A DNA stretch of 64,000 nucleotides from Cardamine occulta (Eukaryota; Streptophyta; Magnoliopsida; Brassicales; Brassicaceae). The stretch's first letter is position 1, and the number at the start of each line of letters is the position of its first letter. Where the stretch lies: NCBI GenBank assembly GCA_028015245.1, contig CM051383.1:14912229-14976228 (forward strand), read 5' to 3'. The notes beneath the pieces are model-generated. The model did not search any database. It was given only the letters and a program-made list of their open reading frames with translations, and was not told the origin of the DNA. Position numbers and translations under genes: made by a program. This document shows positions 25,510 through 37,567 of the stretch, piece by piece.

Positions 25510-27612
25510 AAATCACTACAAGCTTGTTGCTTTTTAAAATCTCAAACCTTCCTCTACTGTTTTAGCTCTTTTTTTTTTGTTGTGTCGTTTTATACAGTAA
25601 AGAGATTGAGGTGAATCTACTACATTTTTTTGTTCATCGCTTAGATTCCTGTGTTGCAGAAGATAAGCATACTTTCAAATATGATGAGTCACCGAACATG
25701 GACCATAGTAAACTCTTGTGAGTCGCAATAACACACTGGCCAGTGGCCATCAATGAGCATCATCCCATAGACCATATCATCTTTAGGTCTTGCCGTCTTG
25801 CATGGGCCGTAGACTAAAATGACTTCTACATCCAACAGAATATATGCTGTTCATAACTTTTGAATGTGGCCAAAAGTAATTTAGAAAAAGATTGGCGTTT
25901 TCCTTTATTTTTTTTTAAATTGATCAAGTTATAATTATATTAAAAATAATTTTCCTGGTCAGTCAAAATATTAGATAAAATTAGTCAAAGTCTATAAATA
26001 TTTTACCGTATTACATTTATAAATGTTCACCGTTACACTTGTGTTCCGTTTGTTTCACCATATTTTTCCTGTTTGTATCAAATTATCCGATTGATCTGTA
26101 CCGTCCGATCACCATTCAGATTTGTATTCCATAAACTTTAAATCGTAGTTGTATTATTCATTAATTTTGTGCATTCTTAATATGAATTAAATACACATAA
26201 TGTATTATTTTTCTTTTTTTTCAAGACACACAACGTTGAACTCTATAAACTATTCCATTTCTATGAACTTTTTTTTCTATAATACATTTCTTTCTTTCTT
26301 TTACGGCATCATAAATTATTAAAAAAATTTCCAAACCTTCTGGCTACTGTGAACTCTGGAAATATCTCCTCATATCCTTCCCAAATATTTATATTTTTTG
26401 TTCTGGGTATCACTATGGAACCAGAAAATAGAAAATCAAAATTTTATCAGTAACGGTGAAGCTCCCGTCTTATATTCGACCTACTCAAATAACAGCATTA
26501 TTTGAGTATTAATATTCCGGCATTTCCTTCCGTTTACAGGTTAGTATTATTTCAAAATAGTTATGAATCATCTAGTATAAATTTAGATTTAATTATCCAT
26601 ATCTAGATTCATTGGATGTGTACTGAATATCCAAATCTCGTATAAAAATTGACAAAATTAACTACTTAAAATATAGCTATTTTTTATAAGAACTAAACAG
26701 CTGAAATATTAATCTAAAAAATACAAAATATTTCAAATATATATATATATATATATATATATTCATAAACAAGAACACCTCTATAACTAAAACTTTGTAG
26801 TGCACTCACCCCTTTCCACTGTATTATTTTTCTTATGAACTCAAGGAGTGAAGAAAAAACCATATGTTTTCAAATAAACCATACTTTTTCTGGTAAATTA
26901 TGATGTATGTCTCAAATCATACAAGTTCTCAATTTCATATTGATTTTGTCTCCCTTTTTTGTTTTGCTTTCTGACGTGAAATGATCTCATTTTTGTTGGT
27001 TTATGCTCAAATGAAGTTCTAGTTTATCTGTATGTGAGGTCCCTATATCCAATCATGATAGCTTTTTTTAGGTTAATTAAATATCCTATCACAATAGTTA
27101 CGTTATTATAACAGATAAATCCAACAGAAGTGGTTGATATAATGTGATAGGACTAAATGGAACGGTTTTGACGATTCTTAAAATATGTGGGAAATAAATT
27201 AAAGAAAAAAACAAAACAAAGGTCAGATAATGAGTGGAAGATAGTTAGTTTAATACTTGAAACTGCTAAGATTAATTAAAGTAGGTATGTTGACAAAAAA
27301 TAATCAAAGTCTGTCTATGAGAGTCGTTACCAAACTAATCAGGAAATATTTACTCCTTAAAACACGAGTTTGATGCTCTTCACTTTCCTCTTTTTTAGGC
27401 AGGTGTATTTAATTCCTTGCACTTAAACAAATGCTTTTTAATTGCTCTTTACGTCGGAAGACATGAGAACGTTATGAGCCTTCAAACAGAATTTATATAT
27501 AAATTACACAAGCATAGATACAAATTTTTATTTTTTCTTTTCCATATAACAAACCAAAACATCTCTTTTATAACTAAGAAAAAGTTTTTTTGTGCAGACA
27601 AGCTGCAAAAAC
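25510..27612. other. ELP1-UMAMIT15 intergenic region
   Basis: About 2.1 kb of strongly AT-rich sequence. It includes the ELP1 3'UTR on the left, an AT dinucleotide microsatellite at about 26737-26763, and the UMAMIT15 promoter on the right. I see no ORF with family features and no intact transposon. Confidence 0.55.
26737..26763. repeat. (AT)n microsatellite
   Basis: About 13 uninterrupted AT units in an intergenic spacer. Likely length-polymorphic. Confidence 0.9.
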
Positions 27613-29282
27613 ATGAAGCTTTCGAAAGCAAGGCCATTCTTGGCCATTGTTTTCATACAGTGTTTATACGCATTGATGTCTATAGTTGCAAAATTAGCTT
27701 TGAACGTTGGAATGAGCCCTCATGTCTTAGTTGCTTATCGAATGGCTGTTGCTTCAGTTCTCATTACTCCTTTCGCCTTTGTCCTTGAGAGGTTCTTTTT
27801 CTTCTTCCGTTTCAGGCCTTTAACACAAAAACATATACTATATATGAAGTTAAAATAATGGTTTCTTGTTCTGTAAACGCAGGAACAAGAGACCAAAGAT
27901 GACCTTCAAAATATTGTTTCAAATAGCCATCCTAAGTTTATTTGAGTACGAGTTTTTTTTTTTTTTTCATTTCTGATTTACAATTCGTGCTTATGTAGCC
28001 GTATAATTATGACTTGGTTTAAATGAACAAATCCAGGCCTGTGGTCGAACAAAACCTATACTACTCAGGGATGAAACTTAGCACTGCCACATTCACATCG
28101 GCTTTGTGCAATGCACTTCCTGCAATGACATTCATAATGGCCTGCATTTTCAAGTATCTCTCTGTTTCTATCTCTCTCTGGACCTGTATTATACATTATT
28201 GCAGTACTGAAACGATTATACTCGGTTTCTGTTTTGTGGAAAGGCTTGAGAAGGTGACAATCAAAAGTCGTCACAGCCAGGCAAAGCTGGTTGGAACCAT
28301 GGTGGCTATTGGAGGAGCAATGCATATGATATTTGTGAAAGGGAATGTCATTGAGCTTCCCTGGACAAACAATTCAAGGGGTCTTAATGGTCAATCACAT
28401 GCTGTGATTGTTCCAATGCAGGCAGATATAGCAAGAGGATCCGTTATGCTTGTAGCAAGCTGCTTCAGTTGGTCATGTTACATCATTTTTCAGGTAGGAC
28501 TCATGATCTTGTAAAGATTACAGAGTAAAAGATTACAGAGGAATTTATGTTTTTTTTTTCTTTTTCAGGCAAAGATTATGGCTCAATATCAAGCTGAGCT
28601 CTCGTTAACAGCTCTTATGTGCAATATGGGGATGCTTGAGGCTACTGTTATGGCATTGATATGGGAAAGGAATAACATGTCGGTCTGGAAAATCAAGCCA
28701 GACGTGAGGCTTATAGCTTCGCTATACGGGGTACAACAATTTTTATATCTCTTCCTAAAATCTCCAGTAAAACTCTTTTGTGAGTAAGTATGTTTGCTGA
28801 GAGAAGTATTGTTGATTGTCACACAGGGACTTGTCTCAGGGCTAGCATACTATGTTATTGGATGGGCATCAAAGGAGAGAGGGCCTGTGTTTGTGAGCGC
28901 ATTCAACCCACTCAGCATGGTCATCGTTGCTCTTCTCAGCTCCTTTGTTTTCTTGGAGAAAATGTACATAGGAAGGTATAGCATTGATCCAAGACTATTC
29001 TTGTGATTGATCTAAACATTGACAGAACTGGCTTTCACTAAATAGGATTCTAAAATTTGTAGGGCTGTTGGGTCAGTTATCATTGTCATTGGGATATATA
29101 TGGTACTATGGGGTAAAAGCAAGGACAGTGAAGGGAAGCTTCAACCAAACACTGGTTGCACAGAGACCGTGGTAAAGATTGACGAGCAGATGCTTCCGAC
29201 GCCTGATAATAAACAAGTAGTACCTACTAATGACCAGTTAATGAACCCAAAGGTAGCAGCTCAATCTCGAGAGCCAGTATGA
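27613..29282 (+). CDS. UMAMIT15: UMAMIT/nodulin-MtN21 EamA transporter (UMAMIT15-like)
   Basis: Seven exons (27613-27791, 27883-27945, 28037-28153, 28244-28493, 28569-28730, 28827-28975, 29063-29282) encode 379 residues. The family is the plant drug/metabolite transporter group that moves amino acids or related solutes (UMAMIT). Two EamA units of about five helices each are visible. The first opens with ARPFLAIVFIQCLYALMSIVAK and contains YRMAVASVLITPFAF and YYSGMKLSTATFTSALCNALPA. The second includes GLVSGLAYYVIGWASKERGPVFVSAFNPLSMV, followed by LEKMYIGR. The hydrophilic tail after WGKSK is typical. The first true ATG at 27613 fits the start of helix 1. The substrate is not predictable from sequence. 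The gene ends about 290 bp from the convergent TDBD gene. Confidence 0.9.
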
Positions 29283-29569
29283 AATGCCGATTTTGCTCCA
29301 GGATCTCTAAATATCGCAAAACATTTTGTATAGTTTTGAGATAATGGTTTGCAAGAGAATGAGAGGAAGTAATGGCGCTACATAAAGTCACATAAAAGCT
29401 TAGAATTTGGAGTCCTTGCAATATTTTATATACTTTACTAAGAGAACTAGACTTCACCAGACCCTAAGGCCATCATAGCAGTCCACGGTTCTGATTTTAC
29501 TATTAGTTACAGCGAACAATAATGGAATTCACCTGCGGAAAAAAGCTTGCCAGCTGATAACTCTTCTTC

Positions 29570-31431
29570 TCAAGAGGCCAAAGTGACAGCATCCTTCCCA
29601 TAGATACGTTGAAGTTCAAGGCTGGCAATTTGATATGACGCTGAAAACAGACAAAAGTAGAATGATTGGATTTTGTATCTTGTTCTATATGTCATTCTCT
29701 AAGCAGCTTTATTCAAGTAAAAATGTTGATGTTGCACTACTACCTTTCCAGGTTTTGAAATTCTTATGGTTGATATCAGATCCTGTTATACTTTGAATAG
29801 CATCGAACAACTTCTCCTGTGGTGTATTCTTCAGCTCTTGAACAACGCCATAAATGGTCTTTCCATTCTCAAAGTATATGTGGTTATTTGGGTGCTTTGT
29901 CTTGCAATTGGCATGCCGCTCAAACTCATACGCATTAAGAACCTGTTGCACAGTTCAGTTGGAAATTAAACAGATGACATAGATTTGCATCAAACAGACC
30001 TGCCAGGGAATTACTGAAAACAATTGTATTAGGTTGCTTACTTTATTAAGGTTACAGCTGCCGCAACCACATAGATATCCAGTCCCCTTTATGACTCCTT
30101 TGAGATTATTCTGCCAAATTATGTTTCAGCACACAGAAGACAGAAGAGTAAAGGTGAAAGGTTCCTTGTCAGGACAGGTAAAAGAACAAACTGACCTCAC
30201 GTGACCATGAACAGTACTTCACAGTAACCCCATCAAAGATTCCTGTTGATAACAAGGACTTAACATTTGAAGGAAATGTGTTTGTAGAACCCTTTTTTGC
30301 TGTCTTTGATTCTTTGCTTTTGGACACGAGCAAGGTATCAACTCTAGGGCTAGCATAGGGGGGATTTCTAAACTGAAAAGACATGTTTTCCTCTGCTTCC
30401 GTATGAGGAGGATCTTTAGCAGTTGTAGAGTCATGGCTGAAGTTCTCATAACTGTTTATAACACCGACTGATGAACCCACTGTGGTTTCTTTCAGATAAT
30501 TTCCAAAAGACATAGTCTTGCTTCCATCCTCGTGACTAGTTTGATCATTGTTTTGGTCTTCTCTGTCTTGGATAGGAACCATAAATGCCATCTCACTGCC
30601 TTCCGTGTGTGGGGACTGTCCCCCTGACAACACATTGGCATTTTCTTTGTGATATTTTAATTCAGGCATGAAAGTGTATCCAGGCACTTTGTCACAAGAG
30701 AGACGAGATATGAAGTTCTCATGTCCCTTGTTATAGGAGGGACTCATCGAGGAGATATTACAATCATCCTTTTGAAGAGACTGACCCATCAAAACAAAGT
30801 TTTCTACTTCTTTCTCAAATGTATGAAATGTTGACAAGACATCTCCATCTCCTTTGTCATACATATTACCCACTGGTATGACACCAACACCTTCATATCC
30901 ATCCGCATTGCTGGTGAATGCCCTTGGTAAGAAAAAGGTCTTGTCAATATTACTGCAGGTTTGGGCAAAGGATAGTGCGCTATCTTGATGGCTATTATAT
31001 GAAGGAGCCATATCAAATGATCTTGAAATTCCCTGACCATAAAGCTGTAGCATGAATTCAGGAATGTTGGCAGATTCAGACACTTGATTGACTTTAACTT
31101 TTTCATGAACCAGTGGCAAACCAATAGATGAAACATTACTGCATTGCTCCTCCTCAATGTCTATAAGAGAAATATTTCTACCAAGGAGATGTGAAGTATG
31201 CGTATTGTCAGGATCGGATAAGCGATCAGTAAACTGTGAGGGGACAAGAGAATCGTCCCATGCAGATAAATTAAGATGTGCACCAATCTTTACCATTTGT
31301 CTCTTATTACTGAATAGTTGTGAGCTAGACGGTTCTGTCAGCCACTGATGACTCCGCTTTAGTTCCATTGTTGAAGAACCAGAATATGGAATCCCCTCCT
31401 CAATCTCTTTTCTGTTAAGATCTTCTCTCAT
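29570..31431 (-). CDS. Nuclear TDBD-domain protein (At5g13660-like)
   Basis: Four coding exons (31431-30196, 30110-30042, 29942-29744, 29640-29570) give 524 residues. The first 385 residues are low-complexity, rich in Ser, Asn and His, and have no domain I recognise. The last 130 residues match TDBD (Pfam Tify/TPL-binding domain of jasmonate signalling): VKSLLSTGIFDGVTVKY, GVIKGTGYLCGCGSCN, then YEFERHANCKTKHPNNHIYF and LQRIYGKDA. In PHD-finger relatives this Cys/His module sits beside chromatin readers, but no PHD finger is seen here. A transcriptional co-factor role is inferred. A 5'UTR intron is likely (acceptor GACAG just before the ATG, donor near 31695), with the leader at about 31696-31850. 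Confidence 0.87.
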
Positions 31432-32535
31432 TCTCTGTCACAACCAGCCAGAGAAAACTATGAATAAAGGAAAAATCATACGACTCAGGACAGATTAATG
31501 AAATGTAAACATTTTAGACAGACATGAAAAAAAACATGAGATGGCCATAGGCGTATAAATTATAGTATCTAAAAGCATTTGGAGAATATTCAAGTGTAAT
31601 CGTAAAGTTGTTTTTACGAGTAAAGGAATAAACAATTCTCGTCATGAATGAGAAAATTATAGAACCCTATAATCACGAAATCGTGGGTCCTTACCTTATA
31701 AATGAATATCGCAGAGCTGTTCTTAAGAGTTATATTTCTTCAATCGCTCAACGTGCCGTCAGATTGATCGCCGGCGAAGTCAAAACCTAGAATCCGACGA
31801 GGAGATTGGGAATTTGGGTAAAAAGAAAAACTCACAGAAGAAGCGAGAGAAGTGAGAGTTGAGGTTTTAGGGAAGACTGAACAAGGAATGGATCATCAAT
31901 ACTCTCCAAGGGACTCGTAATTTTAAAAGTAACTGCAAAGTTTAAAGATCTAAAATTAATTTTGTGACTCATAACAATACAATTAATCAAATCTCTGGCC
32001 TCGATTTGACCTCTCAGCTTGATTACACAATTTTTGTAGGTAATCCGTAATTTGCAGATTTTTTTTTCTTTTTTTTCTTGGTGAAACAGTCGAATTTTGG
32101 CAAAGCTTTTTGCATATTTGATGACGTTTTTTGGTAGGAATCCGGCGGATTAAGAGATTAATACAGAATTATTTGGTGGAACTACTAAAATAACATTATG
32201 ATATCTGACAGATTTATAAATTATTTATACATTAAGATTTATCTGAATGCATCTCCACTTCTCCAATATGATAATCACCATTTAAACCAAAACGCCAAGC
32301 AACCATATTTGCTAGAGGTAACAATGGAAGTCGTACAACTTAAGTATCAGATGAGCAAAGGGGATGGAGTTTTCCAAAAACATTAATGGGATTACATGAG
32401 GACTCACCCTTTGCTATAAGAATAATACTAAGTATTAGAATCAAACCAGCCTATAAATAACATTAGAAACTAGATTTCACTTTTGATCAAAAGCTTTTTT
32501 CAATTTCGTCCAAGCCCAGCTGCAAAAATGGGTTT
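31432..32535. other. TDBD gene leader/promoter and SVR3 3' flank
   Basis: About 1.1 kb. The left 420 bp hold the presumed 5'UTR intron and leader of the TDBD gene. AT-rich DNA then runs to the 3' end of SVR3, which lies on the same strand. A 62-codon ORF at 32198-32386 has no support. Confidence 0.5.
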
Positions 32536-35500
32536 TTACCTGCCTTTCTTTGCCATTTTAGGATTCTTGCACATCCGAATACTTTGAGGTGTGACCTCCA
32601 CCAGTTCATCCTCTTCAATGTATTCAATGCAGTCGTCCAGACTATAAGTTAAGGGGGTGTCGAGAACCACTGTAATTGAGAAAACATTTGTGAGCACATG
32701 GATTTCAAACTAGCACAAGTTAAGATCTATATCTATATATATGTAAAATACCTGTTACATCTTTATTAGAGCGTATGTTTGTTGCTGCCTTCTTCTTGCA
32801 GATATTAAGACCCAAGTCGCCGGGTCGCTGGTGGATCCCAACTATCTGACCTTTGTATACATCCACTCCTGCACCTACAAACATTTGCCCTCTCTCTTGC
32901 GCACTCGCCAAAGCATACGATGTTGTTGTTCCATCTTCAAAGGCAACCTGAAAGTCCCACTTTCCTTTTTAGAAACCACAAATAACTACAACGACATGTT
33001 TCATCGAAAGTTTAATTTTCAAACTGTGTGACCATTTCACTCATTCTTTCCAAATAATATATCAATTAAGATTGCTAATTCCTGGAACCTAACTCAACTC
33101 CCCAACTTACCAGCGAACCCAAATCGCGGGTGTTAATATCGCCAGCCCAGGGTCCATAACTGTCAAATACAGTGTTAAGGATAGCTGTCCCACGAGATGC
33201 TGTTAAAATTGCGTTCCTCAATCCAAGAAGTCCTCGTGTTGGGATTTTGTAACGCAGAAAGGTTGTTCCTTCCGATCTGTCATTCACGATTCACATGCAT
33301 AGTCAGATCGATCTTAATAGCTGCAAACTGTATATTTACGAAGCATGTGTTTCTGAAAAAAAAACAAAACGCTCAAAGCATCTCATTCACACAAAAAATC
33401 ACGACTGAACGAGGAATTAGCATCACATCATGTATTGTTGTTCTCGTATAAATGCAGTAAAGTTGGAGAAAAGCCTTTTCATTACCCTGCTTGAGAAATT
33501 TCCCAAAAGGTTCTAAAAGTAGGAAAGTCTTGTGCATTTAGCTATGTACATATGGTGGTTACAACAGCTGCTATACACATCCAAAAAGTAACTGCTATAT
33601 ATCTTAATCAGTCTATTCCCAAGACGATTATAATTTCCTTACCATTAAAACGAGCAGTCTTAACACAAAATCATTATCAAGAGATGGCAAGAGAAACAAT
33701 ACATACCCAACACCCTGCATGTCAAACATCTGTCCACGCCTTTTTCCAAGAAGTTCAACAACAGGTCCCATGTGAAGCTCTGGTACTTCAACAGTTGCAA
33801 CCTGAATTGGTGGATTTTGAAGTCAGATTAGATAGGGCGTCTTTACTTGTTTGGGAAATTATTCACGAAAGAAAAATTTCTTTTCAGCGAGCAGACAATT
33901 AAACCAAGGATAATCAAATCAAACTGAAATCATGGTTTCATAATTTGCTGCTCATTCCTTTGGTAGGAAATTCATAGCGTCAGTCAGAAACTCACCTCAT
34001 ATGGCTCCAGCAATTTATCATTAACCCTTTTGTTGATAACTTTAGGTGGTCCAACCATGAATTCATATCCCTCTCTTCGCCTGGAACATATTACCGTTCA
34101 GTTACCTTTAATTTCAAATATGAAAGGAATGATGGCCACTGAAGTACTTACATGTTTTCTATCAGGATGGTAATGTGTAATGTACCACGCCCACTAACAA
34201 TGAAGGTGTCTGCTGTTTCACCATCTTCCACTTTCATAGCTAGATTTCTTTCAAGTTCACGGTTTAAACGATCTCGTAAGTTCCTGCTCGTTACATACTT
34301 CCCCTACAGAAAAGGAAAGATAATTCAATGCACTAATCCTTTTTCTTTTTGGTCGACAATGTTGCACTAATCCAAGTTAATGATTTCCCTCTTAATATCC
34401 TGTACCCATGCATTCATGGAAAATAGAGTAAGATAGACTCATGACAGTCATATAAGACATGATTAGACCTACCTCACGACCCGAAAATGGAGAGGTGTTT
34501 ACAGAGAAGGACATTTTCACAGTTGGCTCTTCTACTTTGATTGTCGGTAGAGGCTTCCCATGTACTTTATCAGCAATAGTCTCTCCAATCTGAAAATTGA
34601 GGGTATACAAAGAAACCATACGTTACAACTCAACTAGCAGCAAAAAGAAAAATGACAAGTGGCAGCAATTATCCACCAGTGTTACAACAGTCTCTCATAT
34701 TTGGCATGAAATTATCCATGCTTATATGTGTACCTGAACGTTGTCTATGCCACACACAGCGCAAATATCTCCAGCTTCCACTGAATCAGTAGGTACTCTG
34801 TAGAATTTCTCATAGACAAAAAGCTCACTAACTCTTGCAAATCTACAGGAATCTTCAGAAGTGCACACCTGTAGAGTTATACCCAATAAGTCTATTATAA
34901 ACCATATTAATTATGCAAGAAGTTGATATTTTTTCTACGAGCCCACATCATTTATCGTCCGATAGCAAAGGAATTAGTTCAAGATTAATCAAAATGTTAC
35001 CCTGACATCCATTCCCTTGCGCAGTACCCCTGCATGTAGTCTTCCAATGGCAATGCGTCCTTTATGCTCATCATACTCGATATTTGTGGCCTGAACAAAA
35101 AAAAAACATATTCGTTTCATACAAGTGAACTCTATCTATTCAACTAGTCTGTCTGATACACTTAAATTTCTTTCACTTTGGTTTGAGGAATATCCCAGTG
35201 CAGTAAACCGGAGCGTTTATTAATAATAGGCCATATATGCAAGTATGGAAAGTCTAAGTGACCTTTAGTTTGGAATTGATGAGGTAAATTCATCAATTTG
35301 ACCAGGTATGAAACCAGACACAAACCTCAAATTGCTTTTGTATTTGAGAATGCCATATGATTGTTAGGTTCTTAGACATGAAGCTTGTTTTAGAGCATTT
35401 GACTTCTTTTAGTTGGTGAAAGACAAGTTTTTGATGTGTATATTCTTGGCCAGGAGATATAAATATGCAATATAGCTTTCTGGCTCTAGCAGAGAATAAA

Positions 35501-36910
35501 CACATAAAACATGAAACAGTAAAAAAGTTACAATAACTCACAAGCATCTGAAGTGCACCATCTTTTTCAATATTTGGCCCAGGTACACATCTAATAATAG
35601 CTTCGAACAGGGGTCCCAGGTCATCTGAAAGGTCATCCGGAGAAAGCCCCGCCTTTCCTTTAATCCCACTAGCATATATCGCTTGGAAATCACACTGCAC
35701 ACCACAAAAAAATAATCATTAAGGTTAGTGTCATACAACTATACTCGAAGTATATGACTCACGCAAGATACCACACAAAGGATAGACAACCCAAATCAAC
35801 AAATACCTGTTCGTCTGTAGCGTTTAGTTCAATAAATAGTTCAAAAGTGGAATTGATAACAAAGTCAGGACGAGCAGAAGGCCTGTCAATCTTGTTTACA
35901 ACCACGACAACTGCATGTCCAAACTCAAGAGCCTTCTTCAAAACAAACCTTGTCTGGGGCATAGGTCCCTCAACAGAGTCCACCTTAAATGTAAGAGTAA
36001 GGGTAGGAAAATGAGAAATACATAGATAAAAATATATATATATATATATATATTCTAGAGCAGTGAGAGAAAGCACCAAATTACCACAAGAAGCACTCCA
36101 TCAACCATGTTCAAGACACGCTCCACTTCACCCCCAAAGTCAGAGTGGCCAGGAGTATCTATTATATTTACTTTGGTGTTTTTATAAGTGATGGAGGTGT
36201 TTTTGCTAAGAATAGTGATTCCTCTTTCACGTTCAAGGTCATTTGAGTCCATGATCCTCTCTTGCATGACTTGGTTATCTCGGAACACCTGCAAAGTAAG
36301 GTATAGATTAAGAAAAATAAAATTGAGTTTCTCAAGTTGGATAAGAACCTACGGCCAGTTGCGTTTGAGCTGTTACCTTAGCTTGCCTCAGCATAGAATC
36401 AACCAAAGTAGTTTTGCCATGATCAACATGTGCCACAATTGCTATATTCCTCACGTCATCCCTCCTCACCAGCGTCTTCTTCTTCACCTCTATTGGCATA
36501 ACATGAGTGTTTTTGTTTAGCAAACCAATCAACCATAAATTAATATATAGAAACTTAAATTGATCCTTCAGCTACACAATCTCGCACATAATTTCTTATT
36601 TTGTTCATTTCAATCTGACTGAAGTCGTTCCTTCAACTTAACCGAAATCAATCTACTTCAGCCTATCTGAACAAAAGAGAGGAAGAGATAAAAGACGGTA
36701 ATGACCAGAGGATGGTTCAGTGGTTGATGGAGAGGCGGAGCAAGTGATGGGATTATGAAGCCGACGGCGGGAACGAAATCGAAGAGCTCCTCCAGGTTTA
36801 AGCGCGGAAGCAAAGCTGACGCCGAGCACTTGTTGCTTGTGAAGCAGAGGAGAAGCTGGCCTTCTCAAAACCGCTGGAGAAGCGGAGGAAGTGCTCAAGC
36901 TGAGCTCCAT
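32536..36910 (-). CDS. SVR3: Plastid TypA/BipA-like translational GTPase SVR3
   Basis: Fourteen exons (36910-36706, 36489-36377, 36288-36085, 35983-35807, 35694-35542, 35090-35001, 34868-34734, 34589-34473, 34303-34152, 34080-33996, 33801-33707, 33276-33111, 32947-32752, 32669-32536) encode 673 residues. The N-terminal 65 residues are a Ser/Arg-rich transit peptide. The GTPase signatures are intact: G1 AHVDHGKT, G2 RERGITI, G3 DTPGHSDF and G4 NKID. The EF-G-like domain 2, domain V (GPPKVINKR) and BipA-specific C-terminal domain (SAQERGQMFVG, CKKKAATNIRSNKD) follow. Arabidopsis SVR3 suppresses var2 variegation and is needed for plastid protein synthesis in the cold. The ancestry is bacterial through the plastid. 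A (TA)n tract sits in intron 3. Confidence 0.96.
36032..36054. repeat. (TA)n microsatellite in SVR3 intron 3
   Basis: A short uninterrupted run of about 11 TA units between exons 3 and 4 of SVR3. Likely length-variable. Confidence 0.85.
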
Positions 36911-37567
36911 TTTTAATTCTCTCCGCCGCGAAACAGAAGAGAGGAGAAAGAAAGAGAAAGAGCAAAAGGATTTTATTTGGTTGGAGAGGAGAAGCTGCTG
37001 TTTTATTCCGAGGATTTCATTTAAGACTGCGGAATCGTGTGGAGTAGAGGGATCAGGTTAAGCCACGTCTCACTCTTCTACTTATCGACTCCCATCTAGA
37101 CCCAGCTCCATTCAGGGCCGCGTAAAAATACATGGTTGCTCACTATCGACGACCTTCTAATTCTATGTCTCGGTTGTTTAACGGCAAGTACATAGAATGA
37201 ATTTTACAAGATCCGTAAAGAAAAAAAAAAGAAATGTGGCACACAAAAAAATAATGTAAATTCTACAAGATCTGTAGTTTTGAATCATTCACTACACTAC
37301 GTAAAACCCATACATTGATGATGCTTTCGACAAACAAATAACATGGCGCAGCAAGTTTTGCATTATCCTTTGAGGGACCAACCATTGAATAGAACTGTAT
37401 AATTTACATCAATAAGAAGAATATAAAGAAAGTATTTGAGAATATTGCACCACCAAAGTATCATTCTCAGGCTTTCTTCTGACTTGAGTGAGCATCATGA
37501 TGATGTTGATGATGATGCTCTCTTGCAAAGTATAATGGATTCGACAGATCAAAGAGACTCAAACTAT
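36911..37567. other. SVR3 promoter and PDAT1 3' flank
   Basis: About 650 bp between two minus-strand genes. The left 120 bp are the purine-rich SVR3 leader. The remainder holds the SVR3 promoter and, at the right, the PDAT1 3'UTR. No other gene is seen. Confidence 0.55.

Noticed and set aside
27417..27788. 123-codon ORF overlapping UMAMIT15 exon 1
   Set aside because: Out of frame with the conserved EamA protein and covers its promoter. It is a shadow.
33552..33902. 116-codon plus-strand ORF in SVR3
   Set aside because: Overlaps SVR3 exon 11 and introns in antisense and lacks any feature of its own.
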